Of a DNA stretch of 64,000 nucleotides, positions 8,871-18,395 are shown piece after piece. The notes under the pieces were generated by a model, which was not told where the DNA came from, did no database searches, and saw only the letters and a list, made by a program, of their open reading frames with translations. Positions within the stretch are counted from its first letter, which is position 1; each line of letters opens with the position of its first letter. Source of the stretch: Actibacterium mucosum KCTC 23349 (GTDB lineage Bacteria > Pseudomonadota > Alphaproteobacteria > Rhodobacterales > Rhodobacteraceae); contig NZ_JFKE01000001.1 in the NCBI RefSeq assembly GCF_000647975.1, positions 310,001 to 374,000 of the forward strand. Direction: 5' to 3'. The position numbers and the translations under genes are program-made.

Positions 8871-10001
8871 ATGGGCAATCTTTTGAATGTCGGTTTGATC
8901 GGGACCGGTTTCATGGGCAAGACCCACGCGCTTGCGTGGCGGAATGTCAAGGCCGTCATGGGTGTCGGGCAGGAAATTTCCCTGCACACCTTATGCGACA
9001 TGCCCGAGGAAAAAGCCCGCGCAACGGCGGTGCAGTTTGGCTTTGCCAATGCCACCGCGGATTGGCGTGCAATGATCAGCGATCCGGCGATTGACGTGGT
9101 GTCGATCACCACGCCTAACCAGATGCACCGGGACATGGCCCTTGCCGCTATCGAAGCTGGCAAACATGTGTGGTGCGAGAAGCCGATGGCGCTGACGCTG
9201 GACGAGGCCCGGATGATGGAGGCCGCCGCCAAGGCGCGCGGGGTGACCACGATGGTGGGCTATAACTACATCCACAACCCGGCCTTTCGGCACGCCCAAC
9301 GCCTGATCGCCGATGACGTGATCGGCCGCGTGGTGCATTTCCGCGGCTGGGTTGACGAAGATTATCAGGCCGATCCCGACCTGCCCTGGACCTGGCGCGC
9401 GCGGATTGCCGATGCGGGGCTGGGCACGCTGGGTGATCTGGGGTGCCATCTGATCTCGATGGCCTATGGCCTGTGCGGACCCATCGACAGCCTTGTCGCA
9501 GACATGCAAACGGTCCATGAAACCCGGCCCCTGCCCGACGGCACCGGGCGTGGCGCGGTCGAGAACGAGGATACCGCCACCGCTCTGGTGCGGTTTGCCA
9601 ACGGCGTCCATGGCTCTGTTGCTTCGTCGCGCAGCGCGTGGGGACGCAAGAACAAGCTGGCGTGGGAGGTACACGGCACCAAGGGCATGATCTGTTTCGA
9701 GCAGGAGCGAATGAACGAATTGCAGCTTTACACCAACGAGGGCCCAAAAGCTCAGCAGGGGTTCCGCACCATTCTGACCGGGCCGGAACACGCCCCGTTC
9801 GGCAATTTCTGCCCGGCGCCGGGACATCAGTTGGGATTTGGTGACCTGAAGATCATCGAGGCCGCAGCCCTGCTGGACGGCATCGCATCTGGCACCCCCC
9901 CTTATCCCGATTTCACAGCGGCCTTGGAGTTTGAAAAAGTCATCCACGCCATGGCACAATCCGCCCGTGACGGGCGTCGCGTTTTCCTTCAGGAGGTCTG
10001 A
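8871..10001 (+). CDS. Gfo/Idh/MocA-family NAD(P)-dependent dehydrogenase
   Basis: 376 aa from ATG 8871, which has CGGAGGG in front; an upstream in-frame start is less likely. N-terminal Rossmann domain with GLIGTGFMGKTHALA (about 8-22), the family motif EKPMALT (near residue 103) and C-terminal substrate domain with WVDEDYQ and GDLGCHLI, whose Asp/His are in the usual catalytic positions. It probably oxidises another inositol isomer or related cyclitol/sugar, since IolG follows one base after its stop and both lie behind an IolR-type operator. The exact substrate cannot be read from the sequence. Confidence 0.85.
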   Translation: MGNLLNVGLIGTGFMGKTHALAWRNVKAVMGVGQEISLHTLCDMPEEKARATAVQFGFANATADWRAMISDPAIDVVSITTPNQMHRDMALAAIEAGKHVWCEKPMALTLDEARMMEAAAKARGVTTMVGYNYIHNPAFRHAQRLIADDVIGRVVHFRGWVDEDYQADPDLPWTWRARIADAGLGTLGDLGCHLISMAYGLCGPIDSLVADMQTVHETRPLPDGTGRGAVENEDTATALVRFANGVHGSVASSRSAWGRKNKLAWEVHGTKGMICFEQERMNELQLYTNEGPKAQQGFRTILTGPEHAPFGNFCPAPGHQLGFGDLKIIEAAALLDGIASGTPPYPDFTAALEFEKVIHAMAQSARDGRRVFLQEV

Positions 10002-10002
10002 C

Positions 10003-10989
10003 ATGTCTCACATTGCTCTGCTGGGCGCCGGCCGTATCGGCCAGGTCCACGCCCGCGCCATTGCCCGCACGCCGGGTGCGACACTGGTGGCGGTTGCCGA
10101 TGCCTTTCCCGCTGCGGCCACGAAGCTGGCGCAGGATTACGGGGCCGAGGTGCGCGATATCGACCAGATCGCGGCGTCGGACGATGTGGATGCCGTGGTG
10201 ATCTGCACGCCCACCGACACACATGCCGATCTGATCGAGCAGTTTGCCCGCGCCGGCAAGGCGGTGTTCTGTGAAAAGCCGGTGGATTTGTCCCTGCAAC
10301 GGGTCAAGGACTGCCTGAACGTGGTGCAGGAAACCGGCGCGGCGCTGATGATCGGGTTCAATCGGCGGTTTGACCCGCATTTCGTCGCGCTGAAGGCAGC
10401 CATCGACGACGGTCGCATTGGCGCGGTGGAACAGGTAACCATCACCAGCCGCGACCCCGGCCTGCCGCCGGCGGAATACGTCAAGGTCTCGGGCGGGATC
10501 TTCCGCGACATGACGATCCACGATTTCGATATGGCCCGGTTCCTGCTGGACGAGGATATCGCCAGCGTCTTTGCCACCGGCGCGGTTCTGGTGGATCCGG
10601 CGATGCGCGATCTGGGCGATTACGACACCGCCACCGTGGTGCTGACCACCGTCAGCGGCAAACAGGCCACCATTTTGAACTCGCGCCGCGCGGCCTATGG
10701 CTATGATCAGCGGATCGAGGTGCACGGTGCCGACGGCATGGTGCAGGCCGAGAATCAGCGCCCGGCGGATATCGAGATCGCCACCAGCGCCGGGTACACC
10801 AAGCCGCCGCTGCATGATTTCTTCATGACCCGCTATACCACCGCGTACGAGGCCGAATTGTCGGCGTTTCTGGCGGCGCTGGCCACCGGTGGAGCTTTTT
10901 CGCCCAGCGGCCAGGACGGGTTGGAGGCGCTGAAACTGGCAGAGGCCGCTTTGACCTCGGCCCAGACCGGGCAGGTTGTCACGCTGTAG
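10003..10989 (+). CDS. iolG: Inositol 2-dehydrogenase IolG
   Basis: 328 aa from ATG 10003, preceded by AGGAGG seven bases away and only one base after the previous stop; upstream open frame shadows the neighbour. Cytoplasmic NAD-dependent oxidation of myo-inositol to 2-keto-myo-inositol, the first catabolic step before IolE. Rossmann motif GAGRIGQVHA (8-17), FCEKPVDLS near residue 90, and the catalytic-loop pattern GGIFRDMTIHDFD with Asp and His in the usual order. Its stop overlaps the end of the convergent NmrA-like gene by 11 bp. Confidence 0.92.
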   Translation: MSHIALLGAGRIGQVHARAIARTPGATLVAVADAFPAAATKLAQDYGAEVRDIDQIAASDDVDAVVICTPTDTHADLIEQFARAGKAVFCEKPVDLSLQRVKDCLNVVQETGAALMIGFNRRFDPHFVALKAAIDDGRIGAVEQVTITSRDPGLPPAEYVKVSGGIFRDMTIHDFDMARFLLDEDIASVFATGAVLVDPAMRDLGDYDTATVVLTTVSGKQATILNSRRAAYGYDQRIEVHGADGMVQAENQRPADIEIATSAGYTKPPLHDFFMTRYTTAYEAELSAFLAALATGGAFSPSGQDGLEALKLAEAALTSAQTGQVVTL

Positions 10990-11842
10990 CAGTTTCGGCG
11001 AAATGGTCGGCCAGGTGATGTTTGCCAACGGCCTTGCCGACCATGTCCATGCCAAACGCCGTTAGAAAGAACTGCGCCGGGCCATGGATATGGCGCGGCG
11101 TAACCCAAGGCAGGACACGCAGAACCAAGCGGCGGATCCAATCCGGCAGCATGGTGATGCGGGCTGGCTTGCCAACCGCTTCAAACGCCATCTGCGCCAG
11201 CTCTTTGTGGGTCAGAATGTCGGGCCCGCCGACATCCATGGTGCGGCGCCCCGCAATCGCGGCATCGGCGACTGCCCGAGCCAGGTCAGCGCCATGGATC
11301 GGATTCAATCGTTTCTGCCCGTCGCCAAAGAGCCAAACACGCCCGGATTCGGCCATTCTAAGGAAATCGGACATGTCCGAAAAATAGCCGGATGGCGAAA
11401 CCACGGTCGCCTGGATCGGTGCGGCGTTCAACAGATCTACAAAGGCTTGCTTGGCTTGCGTCAGCGGCACATGCACCATCTTTTCAGCGCCCAGAACATG
11501 CACATAAGCAAAGCGGGGCACGCCATCAGCAATGGCCTGATTCAAAAGGTTCGCGTTGGCCTGAAAGTCCACATCCATATAGCCAAGCCCGTCCTTTTGC
11601 CGCGTGATGCCAAGGCTGGACACCACAAGGTCAACGCCTTGCATGGCCCCTTTCAATGTTGCGGGGTCGGTCGCTTGGGCTTCGATCAGGTCTTTGGCAC
11701 CCAATCCTTCAATCCGGGCGCTTTGGGCGCTGCGCACCAACGCGCGGACGTGCCATCCCCGAGACAGGAATTCGGCCACAAGATAGCGGCCCAAATAGCC
11801 GGTGGCCCCGGCGACAAATACGGTTTTTGCAGTTTTTTCCAT
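10979..11842 (-). CDS. NmrA-like/atypical SDR NAD(P)-binding protein
   Basis: 287 aa from the ATG at 11842 (MEKTAKTVF). N-terminal nucleotide-binding motif GATGYLGRYL (about 12-21), then an extended-SDR Rossmann domain (VSSLGITRQ, GVPRFAYVHVLGAE) and a hydrophobic C-terminal region. Lacks a clear YxxxK catalytic pair, as expected for NmrA-type reductases or sensors that only bind NAD(P)H. An earlier in-frame ATG lies inside the upstream palindrome at 11874-11897 and is less likely. The gene is solitary; substrate unknown. Confidence 0.8.
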   Translation of the reverse strand: MEKTAKTVFVAGATGYLGRYLVAEFLSRGWHVRALVRSAQSARIEGLGAKDLIEAQATDPATLKGAMQGVDLVVSSLGITRQKDGLGYMDVDFQANANLLNQAIADGVPRFAYVHVLGAEKMVHVPLTQAKQAFVDLLNAAPIQATVVSPSGYFSDMSDFLRMAESGRVWLFGDGQKRLNPIHGADLARAVADAAIAGRRTMDVGGPDILTHKELAQMAFEAVGKPARITMLPDWIRRLVLRVLPWVTPRHIHGPAQFFLTAFGMDMVGKAVGKHHLADHFAETATA

Positions 11843-11873
11843 GGCGTTTACCAAGCTTGAATTTGACGATGGG

Positions 11874-11897
11874 TTTAATGACCCGTTGGTCATTAAA
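11874..11897. promoter_or_regulatory. Perfect 24-bp palindrome, likely repressor operator
   Basis: TTTAATGACC (11874-11883) and GGTCATTAAA (11888-11897) are perfect reverse complements around a 4-base centre. A TTGACA hexamer on the minus strand at 11907-11902 lies next to it, 32-60 bp upstream of the NmrA-like start. The arm pattern and size resemble TetR-family operators; no such regulator is encoded nearby. Confidence 0.7.
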
Positions 11898-11943
11898 ATG
11901 GTGTCAAACGACGTTCCGTCAAGAAGCGGCAAAGAAATTTCGG

Positions 11944-13494
11944 TTAGTGCGGGCGCGAATTCTTGTCTGCCGGTTCGGCATCAAGAATTATCGGAACCTG
12001 CTCGTCCGATGGACCAACCTCGTCCGCGTCGGCTTCTACTGGTTCAGCGTCCACCGGTTCGGCGTCAGCTTCTTCGATTTCTGCGAGATCCGATGCGGGC
12101 GGCTCTCCCACGATTAGCGGCAGCATCTGCGCCGATTGCGGCAGGGCGATGTTGGATTCGGGCGGTGTCTTCCACGTGAGCGTGTCAAAGCTGTCGCATG
12201 TTGAACAAACCGGTGCCCAAGCGCCGTGCACGGCCCCGCAATTGTCGCAGACCCATTGCGGGCCGCGCGGCGCGGTCACCGCGGCGGTCAGCCAGGCGCG
12301 CACCACACGATCCTCGGCCCCTTGTCCGCGTTCCACCGCAGCCATCAGTGCCAGTACGCGCGAAGTGGGATCGGTTTCGGCCAGATCGCCCAGTGCTTTG
12401 CGCGCTGCGGGGAAGTCTTCGGCGGCCACGTACAGCTCGGCCAAAAGCATGCGTGTTTCGGGATGCCCCTCGTGCTGGGCGGTCAGCGGTTTGAACCGGA
12501 CCAGACGCTGTTCAGGCGTTTCATCAGGCACAATCTCGGCAAAAGCGGCGGCCAGATCCGGATGCGGCTGCACCTCCCACGCCTTTTTGACCAGTCGCGT
12601 GGCATAGCGCGGCTTGCCGTTCTCGATATACCCACGTGCGGCCATCACGGCGGCGGGGATCAGATCCGGCGACAGGCGGTTTGCCTCGATCGCGGTTTCC
12701 CGCGCCTCGATGGACTCGCCCTCGGCCAGAACATCGCGCGCCTCGGACAGGGCCAGAACAGCGTTGCGACGTTTATGCACATCACGCGGCAAGTGGCCGT
12801 GGCGCAGCTTGGCGTCCAGCGTCTTGCGCGCGGCCTTCCAGTCGGCATTGCCGGCTTGCAGTTTCAACAAAACATCCTGCGTTTCCGCGTGGGCAGGTTT
12901 CAGGGCAAATGCCTTTTCCGCCAGTTTTAGCGCCGTCTCTGTGTCACCATCCGACAGCTTTTGCTTCATGATCCCGCGCACGCCGACGAACCGGGTGCGG
13001 TCATCGGCAAGCAGACGCTTGTATGTCTCTAATGCCTTGGTGCGATCCCCGGAAATCTCGGCCGCCTGAGCGATCAGAAGGTTGGTCAGCTCGGGCCGGC
13101 GCAGCAACCGTTCGGCACGCGCGGCCTTAACAATGGCTTCGCGCCCGTCACCAGATGCCAGCGCGATCATTCCGTCAGCCAGCGCCTTGAATCCACGTTG
13201 TTCACGATTGCGGTTGCCGTGAATAAGCCGGTTCAACGCGGTATCGTCCCCGGCGACGAATTTTGGCAAGGCCGCCAACAGGGCCGCCAGCAGCCCGGCC
13301 AAACGCAGCAGCAGCCAAACAGCAGCCAAAGCCAACAATCCGGCGATAATCGCCTGCATGGGGCCAAGGGTCACTTCCCAACCGGCGACAACGATGCGCA
13401 GGCCCTCTTTGGCCTCCATAAGGAAGCCAGCGCCCATCGCGATGACGGCAACGAGGGCAACAAAGATCAGGATCTTGGCAAGGGTCCAGAGCAT
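11944..13494 (-). CDS. hemY: HemY-type inner-membrane TPR protein with C-terminal zinc ribbon
   Basis: 516 aa. Two N-terminal membrane segments (about 5-25 and 45-70) as in the HemY_N domain, a long helical TPR-like region (about 100-400), then a four-cysteine ribbon C416/C419...C430/C433 (WVCDNCG, VCSTCD) and an acidic tail rich in Glu/Asp/Ala from about 465. HemY is encoded with haem genes but has no proven catalytic step; the ribbon plus TPR layout also recalls LapB, the lipopolysaccharide-assembly regulator. Eleven bases separate it from the stop of the upstream Mic60 gene, and hemD follows that, so they form one leftward unit. Confidence 0.85.
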   Translation of the reverse strand: MLWTLAKILIFVALVAVIAMGAGFLMEAKEGLRIVVAGWEVTLGPMQAIIAGLLALAAVWLLLRLAGLLAALLAALPKFVAGDDTALNRLIHGNRNREQRGFKALADGMIALASGDGREAIVKAARAERLLRRPELTNLLIAQAAEISGDRTKALETYKRLLADDRTRFVGVRGIMKQKLSDGDTETALKLAEKAFALKPAHAETQDVLLKLQAGNADWKAARKTLDAKLRHGHLPRDVHKRRNAVLALSEARDVLAEGESIEARETAIEANRLSPDLIPAAVMAARGYIENGKPRYATRLVKKAWEVQPHPDLAAAFAEIVPDETPEQRLVRFKPLTAQHEGHPETRMLLAELYVAAEDFPAARKALGDLAETDPTSRVLALMAAVERGQGAEDRVVRAWLTAAVTAPRGPQWVCDNCGAVHGAWAPVCSTCDSFDTLTWKTPPESNIALPQSAQMLPLIVGEPPASDLAEIEEADAEPVDAEPVEADADEVGPSDEQVPIILDAEPADKNSRPH

Positions 13495-13505
13495 GTTCAG
13501 CCCCC

Positions 13506-14768
13506 TTAATTCTGCGCCAGGGCGTCGCCCAGCGCTGTCACGGCATTCAGGGCGTTGCGGCGCTGGTTAACCAGTCGCTTCCAAGGCTGCATTGCGTCCT
13601 GACCCTCTTGTGGAAGGGCCTTCAGCTCGGTCAGGGCAAGGCTCAGATCACCTGCGCGCACCGCGCCCTCGGCCCGGGACAGGATGGCATCCGGGCTGTC
13701 CCCCTCACGCGGGACGGTTGAACGCACGCCAACCTGCGTCTGCAAAAAGGCGCCAAACCGGTTCGCCGCGTTGCCACCGGCCAGAACACGGCGCGACTCG
13801 GCCAAGGCCTCACGGGCCGGGTCGGCGAAGGCTTCAACAAGTTCGGGCATCGTTGGCACGCCCTTGGCGGCAAGGTTCTGCAAAGGCTTTGGAACGTCGA
13901 CGATCGTGATCGCCGCAACGGCGTCGGCAAAGGGTGCGCCGCTGTCCATGGCCGCGCGGATCTGCATCAGACCGGCACGCGATTCCAACTTGGCCGCGTT
14001 CGCATTGGCGGCCTTGACGCGTGCGGCTGCCTGGTCGGCCTGCTGCGAGAATGCAATGGCCGAGCTTTCGGCCTCGTTCTGCATGGCCTGTACCTGATTG
14101 CGCAGGCGGGCCAACTCGTTCTCGTAGGCAGTCACCGCGCCGGACAGGTCGGCCGTTTCTGCAACCGGGCGTTTTTCAAGGGCAGAAACACGACCCTCCA
14201 GCCCGTCAAGCGCGACAGCCATGTTGGTAGTTGCGGACGTGATGTCCTTCAACTGTGCGCTGACGTCCTGATTGACTTCTTGCAGCTGTGTAGCCAAGGC
14301 ATCCAAGGCCGCGCTGGAGACTTCGTTGTCACCCGGCGCAGCGGACAGGGCGGCCAGCTGTTGTGTCATTTCGGCAAGGCGGGTGTCCTGGGCGGCCAGT
14401 TTTTCGGCCAGTCCATTGTCAGCATCGCCACCCGACAGGTTCAACGGGCCCAGATACTGCGCACCGGCAAACCCGATCCCTGCGGCCAGAACGCCACCAA
14501 GAACAGTTCCAAGAAAACCACCGCGGCGGCGCGGCGCAACGGGCTCTGCCGTGGCAACCGGTTCTGTCGGTGCGGCATCCTCGGTCACGTCTGCGTCATC
14601 ACGGTCTTGCGCTGGCTCTTGCGGCTCTGACTCGTCGACTTCAACCGCACCTTCAGCCCGCCCGTCGGCTTCAGCCGATTCGACACCTGTTTCGGCCTCG
14701 GAATCGAGGATTTCCGGCGTTTCCTCGGGGTTTTCCTTGGGATTTGTGTCTGCCGTCACCGCAACCAA
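13506..14768 (-). CDS. Mic60/mitofilin-like inner-membrane protein
   Basis: 420 aa. Acidic, low-complexity N-terminal cytoplasmic part (1-80), one membrane span after RRR (about 83-106, [16 protein letters not shown]), long coiled coil (about 120-290) and a C-terminal mitofilin-signature region (about 300-420). Alphaproteobacterial Mic60 homologues shape intracytoplasmic membranes and are typically encoded in exactly this hemD/hemY setting; both neighbours are present here. Periplasmic coiled-coil topology is inferred from the charge pattern. Confidence 0.85.
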   Translation of the reverse strand: MVAVTADTNPKENPEETPEILDSEAETGVESAEADGRAEGAVEVDESEPQEPAQDRDDADVTEDAAPTEPVATAEPVAPRRRGGFLGTVLGGVLAAGIGFAGAQYLGPLNLSGGDADNGLAEKLAAQDTRLAEMTQQLAALSAAPGDNEVSSAALDALATQLQEVNQDVSAQLKDITSATTNMAVALDGLEGRVSALEKRPVAETADLSGAVTAYENELARLRNQVQAMQNEAESSAIAFSQQADQAAARVKAANANAAKLESRAGLMQIRAAMDSGAPFADAVAAITIVDVPKPLQNLAAKGVPTMPELVEAFADPAREALAESRRVLAGGNAANRFGAFLQTQVGVRSTVPREGDSPDAILSRAEGAVRAGDLSLALTELKALPQEGQDAMQPWKRLVNQRRNALNAVTALGDALAQN

Positions 14769-14803
14769 CCTTTCAACTGCGCGAAATCTGCGTCGGCACG
14801 ACC

Positions 14804-15532
14804 TTAACTTTTGCCCGGACCCGCCTCAAGTCGCTGCACTGCGACAATAGCGTCCGCAACGCCGCGGTGCATGGCCGCGCCATCGGGCGACTCTGCGATC
14901 AGAGTCAGGCGCGGCGACGGTCCAGACCACGCATCGGCGACGCCCTGACTGATCGCGACAAGGGCGGGAGCAATTGGCATGGCTGGCAGCTGATCGCCCA
15001 GGCTGCGTGCGGCAAAACGCGAAAACAGGGGCATGATGACCGGAAACGGCTTTTGCAGGATTTCGTGCGCTTTCAGGCTCAATTCACGCGGAATCTGGGC
15101 GTAAACGACGGTTTCATCGCAGGCAATTCCGGCGGCGGAAAGATGCTTTGCGATGGCTCCGGTGCTGTGCTGACCGCGCAAATGAAGCAAGGGTTTCCCG
15201 GGCGGATGGTTGCGCATTTTGGCGACAAGATGGGCCGCGGTCGGCGCGGTTCCCAACACCTCGATCCCGGATCGTGTCGCAAAGCGCGCTGTCTCGGCCC
15301 CGATGCAGTAGGCGGAGTTCCGCCGCCCCACAAAAACCTCCTGCGCACGCTGCACTGCGGCACGCGACGCGAGGATCAACAGACCGTCGGCGGGCAGGTG
15401 GGCCGCCGCGCTGATGGAGCGAATGCCAACCACCGGCGACACGATGACCTGCACCCCGCCCATATCCGCAAACCCGGCAGCGAAGCGCCGGGCGCCGTCT
15501 GCGGGGCGGGTGATAAGAAGCGTGATGGTCAA
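14804..15532 (-). CDS. hemD: Uroporphyrinogen-III synthase HemD
   Basis: 242 aa, normal for HemD. It closes and flips ring D of hydroxymethylbilane to uroporphyrinogen III in tetrapyrrole synthesis. The diverged family is recognised by the N-terminal [14 protein letters not shown], the domain-swap middle [12 protein letters not shown] and C-terminal [12 protein letters not shown], plus its place before mic60 and hemY and back-to-back with tsaD, the normal alphaproteobacterial arrangement. The divergent gap to tsaD is 81 bp and must hold both promoters. hemC is not in this window. Confidence 0.87.
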   Translation of the reverse strand: MTITLLITRPADGARRFAAGFADMGGVQVIVSPVVGIRSISAAAHLPADGLLILASRAAVQRAQEVFVGRRNSAYCIGAETARFATRSGIEVLGTAPTAAHLVAKMRNHPPGKPLLHLRGQHSTGAIAKHLSAAGIACDETVVYAQIPRELSLKAHEILQKPFPVIMPLFSRFAARSLGDQLPAMPIAPALVAISQGVADAWSGPSPRLTLIAESPDGAAMHRGVADAIVAVQRLEAGPGKS

Positions 15533-15613
15533 GGCAAAGGCCCTTTCGTGGCGGATTGCAACGGCCTGCCCCCGGTGTTACCCCGAGGAGAAGGGGCGCG
15601 CAACGGCGGGGCA

Positions 15614-16699
15614 ATGAGCAGCAGCACAACCATTCTAGGGCTGGAAAGCAGTTGTGACGACACGGCCGCGGCCGTGTTGCAGATAACAGACGGCGCCGCA
15701 TCGGTGTTGTCATCTGTGGTGGCTGACCAGGCGGCGCTGCACGCAGCGTTTGGAGGCGTTGTGCCGGAAATCGCGGCCCGCGCCCATGCGGAAAAGCTGG
15801 ATATCTGCGCGCGCGAGGCGCTTCTTCAGGCCGGAACCGGCCTTCATCAGCTTAACGCGGTGGCGGTGACTGCCGGGCCGGGCCTGATCGGCGGAGTCAT
15901 GTCGGGGGTGATGTTTGCCAAGGGTCTGGCGGCAGGGGCGGAATTGCCCTTGGTCGGTGTGAACCATCTGGCCGGGCATGCCCTGACACCGCGACTGACC
16001 GACGGGTTGGCTTTTCCCTATCTTATGCTGCTGGTCTCTGGTGGGCATTGTCAGTTTCTGCTGGTTGAAGGGTTCGACAACTTCACCCGGCTTGGCGGAA
16101 CCATCGACGATGCCCCGGGTGAGGCCTTTGACAAGGTGGCGCGCCTTTTGGCGTTGCCCCAACCGGGCGGGCCTGCGGTTGAGGCCGAGGCGGCGCAGGG
16201 TGATCCGGCGCGCTTTCGGTTTCCCCGGCCGCTGATGGACCGTCCCGGTTGCGACATGTCCTTTTCGGGGCTCAAGACCGCTGTGCTGCGTGCACGCGAC
16301 GAGGTTATGCAGGGCGGCAAGCTGCGTGCCTCGGATCGCGCTGATCTGTGCGCCGGGTTTCAAGCGGCGATGACCGATGTGCTGGTGAAGAAATCCGCAA
16401 GGGCGCTGGATAAGGTAGCCGGCGAAGGCATTACCGCTCTGGCGGTTGCTGGCGGTGTGGCCGCGAATACGCCCATTCGCGCCGGGTTAGAGACGATCTG
16501 TACAGATCGCGGCCTGCGATTTGTGGCGCCACCGCTTGCCCTGTGTACCGACAACGCCGCGATGATTGCGTGGGCCGGGTATGAAAGGTTCAAGGCCGGA
16601 TTGCGGGATGACATGACGCTTGCCGCGCGGCCTCGATGGCCGCTGGACCAGACCAGCCCGGCAATGCTGGGGTCTGGCAAGAAGGGTGCGAAGGCGTGA
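15614..16699 (+). CDS. tsaD: tRNA N6-threonylcarbamoyladenosine (t6A) synthase subunit TsaD
   Basis: 361 aa from ATG 15614 ([17 protein letters not shown]), the canonical N terminus of the family; the frame is open far upstream but only as a shadow of hemD. Transfers threonylcarbamoyl to A37 of ANN-decoding tRNAs with TsaB/TsaE. Metal-binding HxxxH is present (H118, H122; NHLAGH), with ASKHA-fold motifs VSGGHC and [11 protein letters not shown]. tsaE lies elsewhere in the window (28460). gpsA starts inside its stop codon region (GTGA overlap). Confidence 0.96.
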   Translation: MSSSTTILGLESSCDDTAAAVLQITDGAASVLSSVVADQAALHAAFGGVVPEIAARAHAEKLDICAREALLQAGTGLHQLNAVAVTAGPGLIGGVMSGVMFAKGLAAGAELPLVGVNHLAGHALTPRLTDGLAFPYLMLLVSGGHCQFLLVEGFDNFTRLGGTIDDAPGEAFDKVARLLALPQPGGPAVEAEAAQGDPARFRFPRPLMDRPGCDMSFSGLKTAVLRARDEVMQGGKLRASDRADLCAGFQAAMTDVLVKKSARALDKVAGEGITALAVAGGVAANTPIRAGLETICTDRGLRFVAPPLALCTDNAAMIAWAGYERFKAGLRDDMTLAARPRWPLDQTSPAMLGSGKKGAKA

Positions 16700-17646
16700 G
16701 CCGGATAGCCGTCATAGGCGCGGGCGCCTTTGGGGGCGCTTTAGCCTGCGCGCTTGCACGTGGTGGGCGCATGGTGTCCCTGCATGGGCGCGACGTCGAG
16801 GCGATAGCGGCAACACGGAACGTGCCACGACTGCCGGGGATCACCTTGCCGGATGCCGTCGAAGTTGCCCCGCTGGAAGCGGTTCAGGCCGATACCGTGT
16901 TGTGGGCCGTACCGACGCAAGCGCTGACCTTTGCCACGAAAGATGCACCTGGCAGTGTTCGCAATGCGCGCCACGTTGCTTGTTGCAAAGGGATCGAAAT
17001 CGCCACCGGACGTGGGCCAACTTCGATGCTGTCAGAGGCTTTTTCCGGCGAAACAGTCTCTGTTCTGACCGGTCCCAGCTTTGCCGTGGATATTGCCGCG
17101 GGGCTGCCGACGGCGTTGACATTGGCATGTGCGGATCGCACCGCCGGACAGACGTTGCAGGCTGAATTGTCGACCGACACGTTGCGCCTTTACCTGACCG
17201 ATGATGTAACCGGGGCCGAATTGGGTGGGGCGTTGAAGAATGTCATTGCCATCGCCGCGGGCATTGCCATGGGTGCAGGGCTGGGCCCGTCCGCCCGTGC
17301 GGCCGTGGTGACCCGAGGCTTTGCCGAGATAACCCGTATGGCGACGCATCGCGGCGCGCGGCCCGAGACCTTGACGGGGCTTTCCGGGCTGGGGGATCTT
17401 GTGCTGACCTGCACGTCAGATCAATCGCGTAATTACCGCTTTGGTCTGGCCCTTGGGCGCGGCGAGACGTTCGATCACTCCATCACCGTCGAGGGCGCCG
17501 CCACCGCGCTGGCGCTGACCAAGATTGCCAAGGATACGGGCACAGACATGCCCATCACCCTGATGATCGCCGCTATACTGGCTGGCGACTGCTCGATCCA
17601 ACAGGCCATGCAAGCGTTGCTGGCCCGTCCATTGAAGGAGGAATGA
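16696..17646 (+). CDS. gpsA: Glycerol-3-phosphate dehydrogenase [NAD(P)+] GpsA
   Basis: 316 aa from the GTG at 16696, which overlaps the tsaD stop and has GAAGGG upstream; starting here places the Rossmann motif GAGAFG at 8-13 as in homologues. Reduces dihydroxyacetone phosphate to sn-glycerol-3-phosphate for phospholipid synthesis. Other family features: TGPSFA (125-130), catalytic-type Lys181 in [10 protein letters not shown], and [13 protein letters not shown]. Next gene begins immediately after its TGA. Confidence 0.95.
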   Translation: MSRIAVIGAGAFGGALACALARGGRMVSLHGRDVEAIAATRNVPRLPGITLPDAVEVAPLEAVQADTVLWAVPTQALTFATKDAPGSVRNARHVACCKGIEIATGRGPTSMLSEAFSGETVSVLTGPSFAVDIAAGLPTALTLACADRTAGQTLQAELSTDTLRLYLTDDVTGAELGGALKNVIAIAAGIAMGAGLGPSARAAVVTRGFAEITRMATHRGARPETLTGLSGLGDLVLTCTSDQSRNYRFGLALGRGETFDHSITVEGAATALALTKIAKDTGTDMPITLMIAAILAGDCSIQQAMQALLARPLKEE

Positions 17647-17919
17647 ATGCCCCTGTTTGCTGTGATCTGCAAAGACAAGCCCGGCCACCTTGAGGTGCGC
17701 AAAGCCAATCGTGATGACCACGTGGCCTACCTGAAATCGACTCCGGTTGTTCTGGCCGGTCCGTTTCTGGACGAAAGCGGAGGCATGAACGGCTCGCTTG
17801 TTGTAATCGAACAGCCTGACATGGCCGCCGCCGAAGCCTGGGCCGCAAATGACCCCTACAAGTTGGCCGATCTGTTTGAAAACGTCACTATTTCGGCCTG
17901 GAACCGGGTTTTGGGCTGA
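17647..17919 (+). CDS. YciI family protein
   Basis: 90 aa, ATG directly after the gpsA stop with AAGGAGG just upstream. Dimeric alpha+beta-barrel fold (YCII), with the family pattern of an early charged segment (KANRDDHVAYL) and late WAANDPYKLADLFENVTI. The conserved His/Asp pair suggested to be catalytic in YciI-type proteins is present (H26 in the DDH motif, D66 in NDPY). Physiological substrate unknown. Overlaps the EVE gene by one base (TGATG), so it is co-translated in the tsaD-gpsA unit. Confidence 0.88.
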   Translation: MPLFAVICKDKPGHLEVRKANRDDHVAYLKSTPVVLAGPFLDESGGMNGSLVVIEQPDMAAAEAWAANDPYKLADLFENVTISAWNRVLG

Positions 17920-18338
17920 TGGCATATTGGCTTTTCAAATCAGAACCAAACACCTGGAGCTGGGATGACCAGGTGGCCAAGGGCGATGCGGGTGAGGAAT
18001 GGGACGGCGTGCGCAACTATCAGGCGCGCAACAATATGCGCGAGATGAAGCTGGGCGATCGCGGGTTCTTTTATCACTCGATGAAAGAGAAGGCGATCGT
18101 TGGGGTTGTCGAGGTTTGCGCCGAGATCCACCCCGACAGCACCACCGACGATCCGCGTTGGGAATGCGTGGATATCAAGGCGATTGGGCCGGTGAAAACG
18201 CCTGTTACGCTGGACATGTGCAAGACCGAACCCGCGCTGGCGGACATGGTTCTGGTGAATAACACGCGCCTTTCCGTGCAACCGGTCCGCGATGCCGAAT
18301 GGCAACGCATTTGCCGGATGGCAGGGATAGACCCCTAG
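17919..18338 (+). CDS. EVE domain-containing protein
   Basis: 139 aa, a whole-length EVE (PUA-like) domain: YWLFKSEPNTWSWDDQ at the N terminus, WDGVRNYQARNNMREM (28-43) and FYHS form the conserved aromatic pocket. EVE domains bind modified bases in DNA or RNA; stand-alone bacterial versions have no settled role. Start overlaps the YciI stop. Its placement in an operon with tsaD is compatible with a link to modified nucleosides, but that is inference. Confidence 0.9.
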   Translation: MAYWLFKSEPNTWSWDDQVAKGDAGEEWDGVRNYQARNNMREMKLGDRGFFYHSMKEKAIVGVVEVCAEIHPDSTTDDPRWECVDIKAIGPVKTPVTLDMCKTEPALADMVLVNNTRLSVQPVRDAEWQRICRMAGIDP

Positions 18339-18395
18339 CCGGATTCCCCGATACCCGGCATAGTTGCGGCACAGAAAAACCATGGGAGAGGAAAC

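Noticed and set aside
14363-15613. Long upstream extension of the tsaD frame
   Set aside because: TsaD homologues start at MSSSTTILG; the extension lies opposite hemD and mic60.
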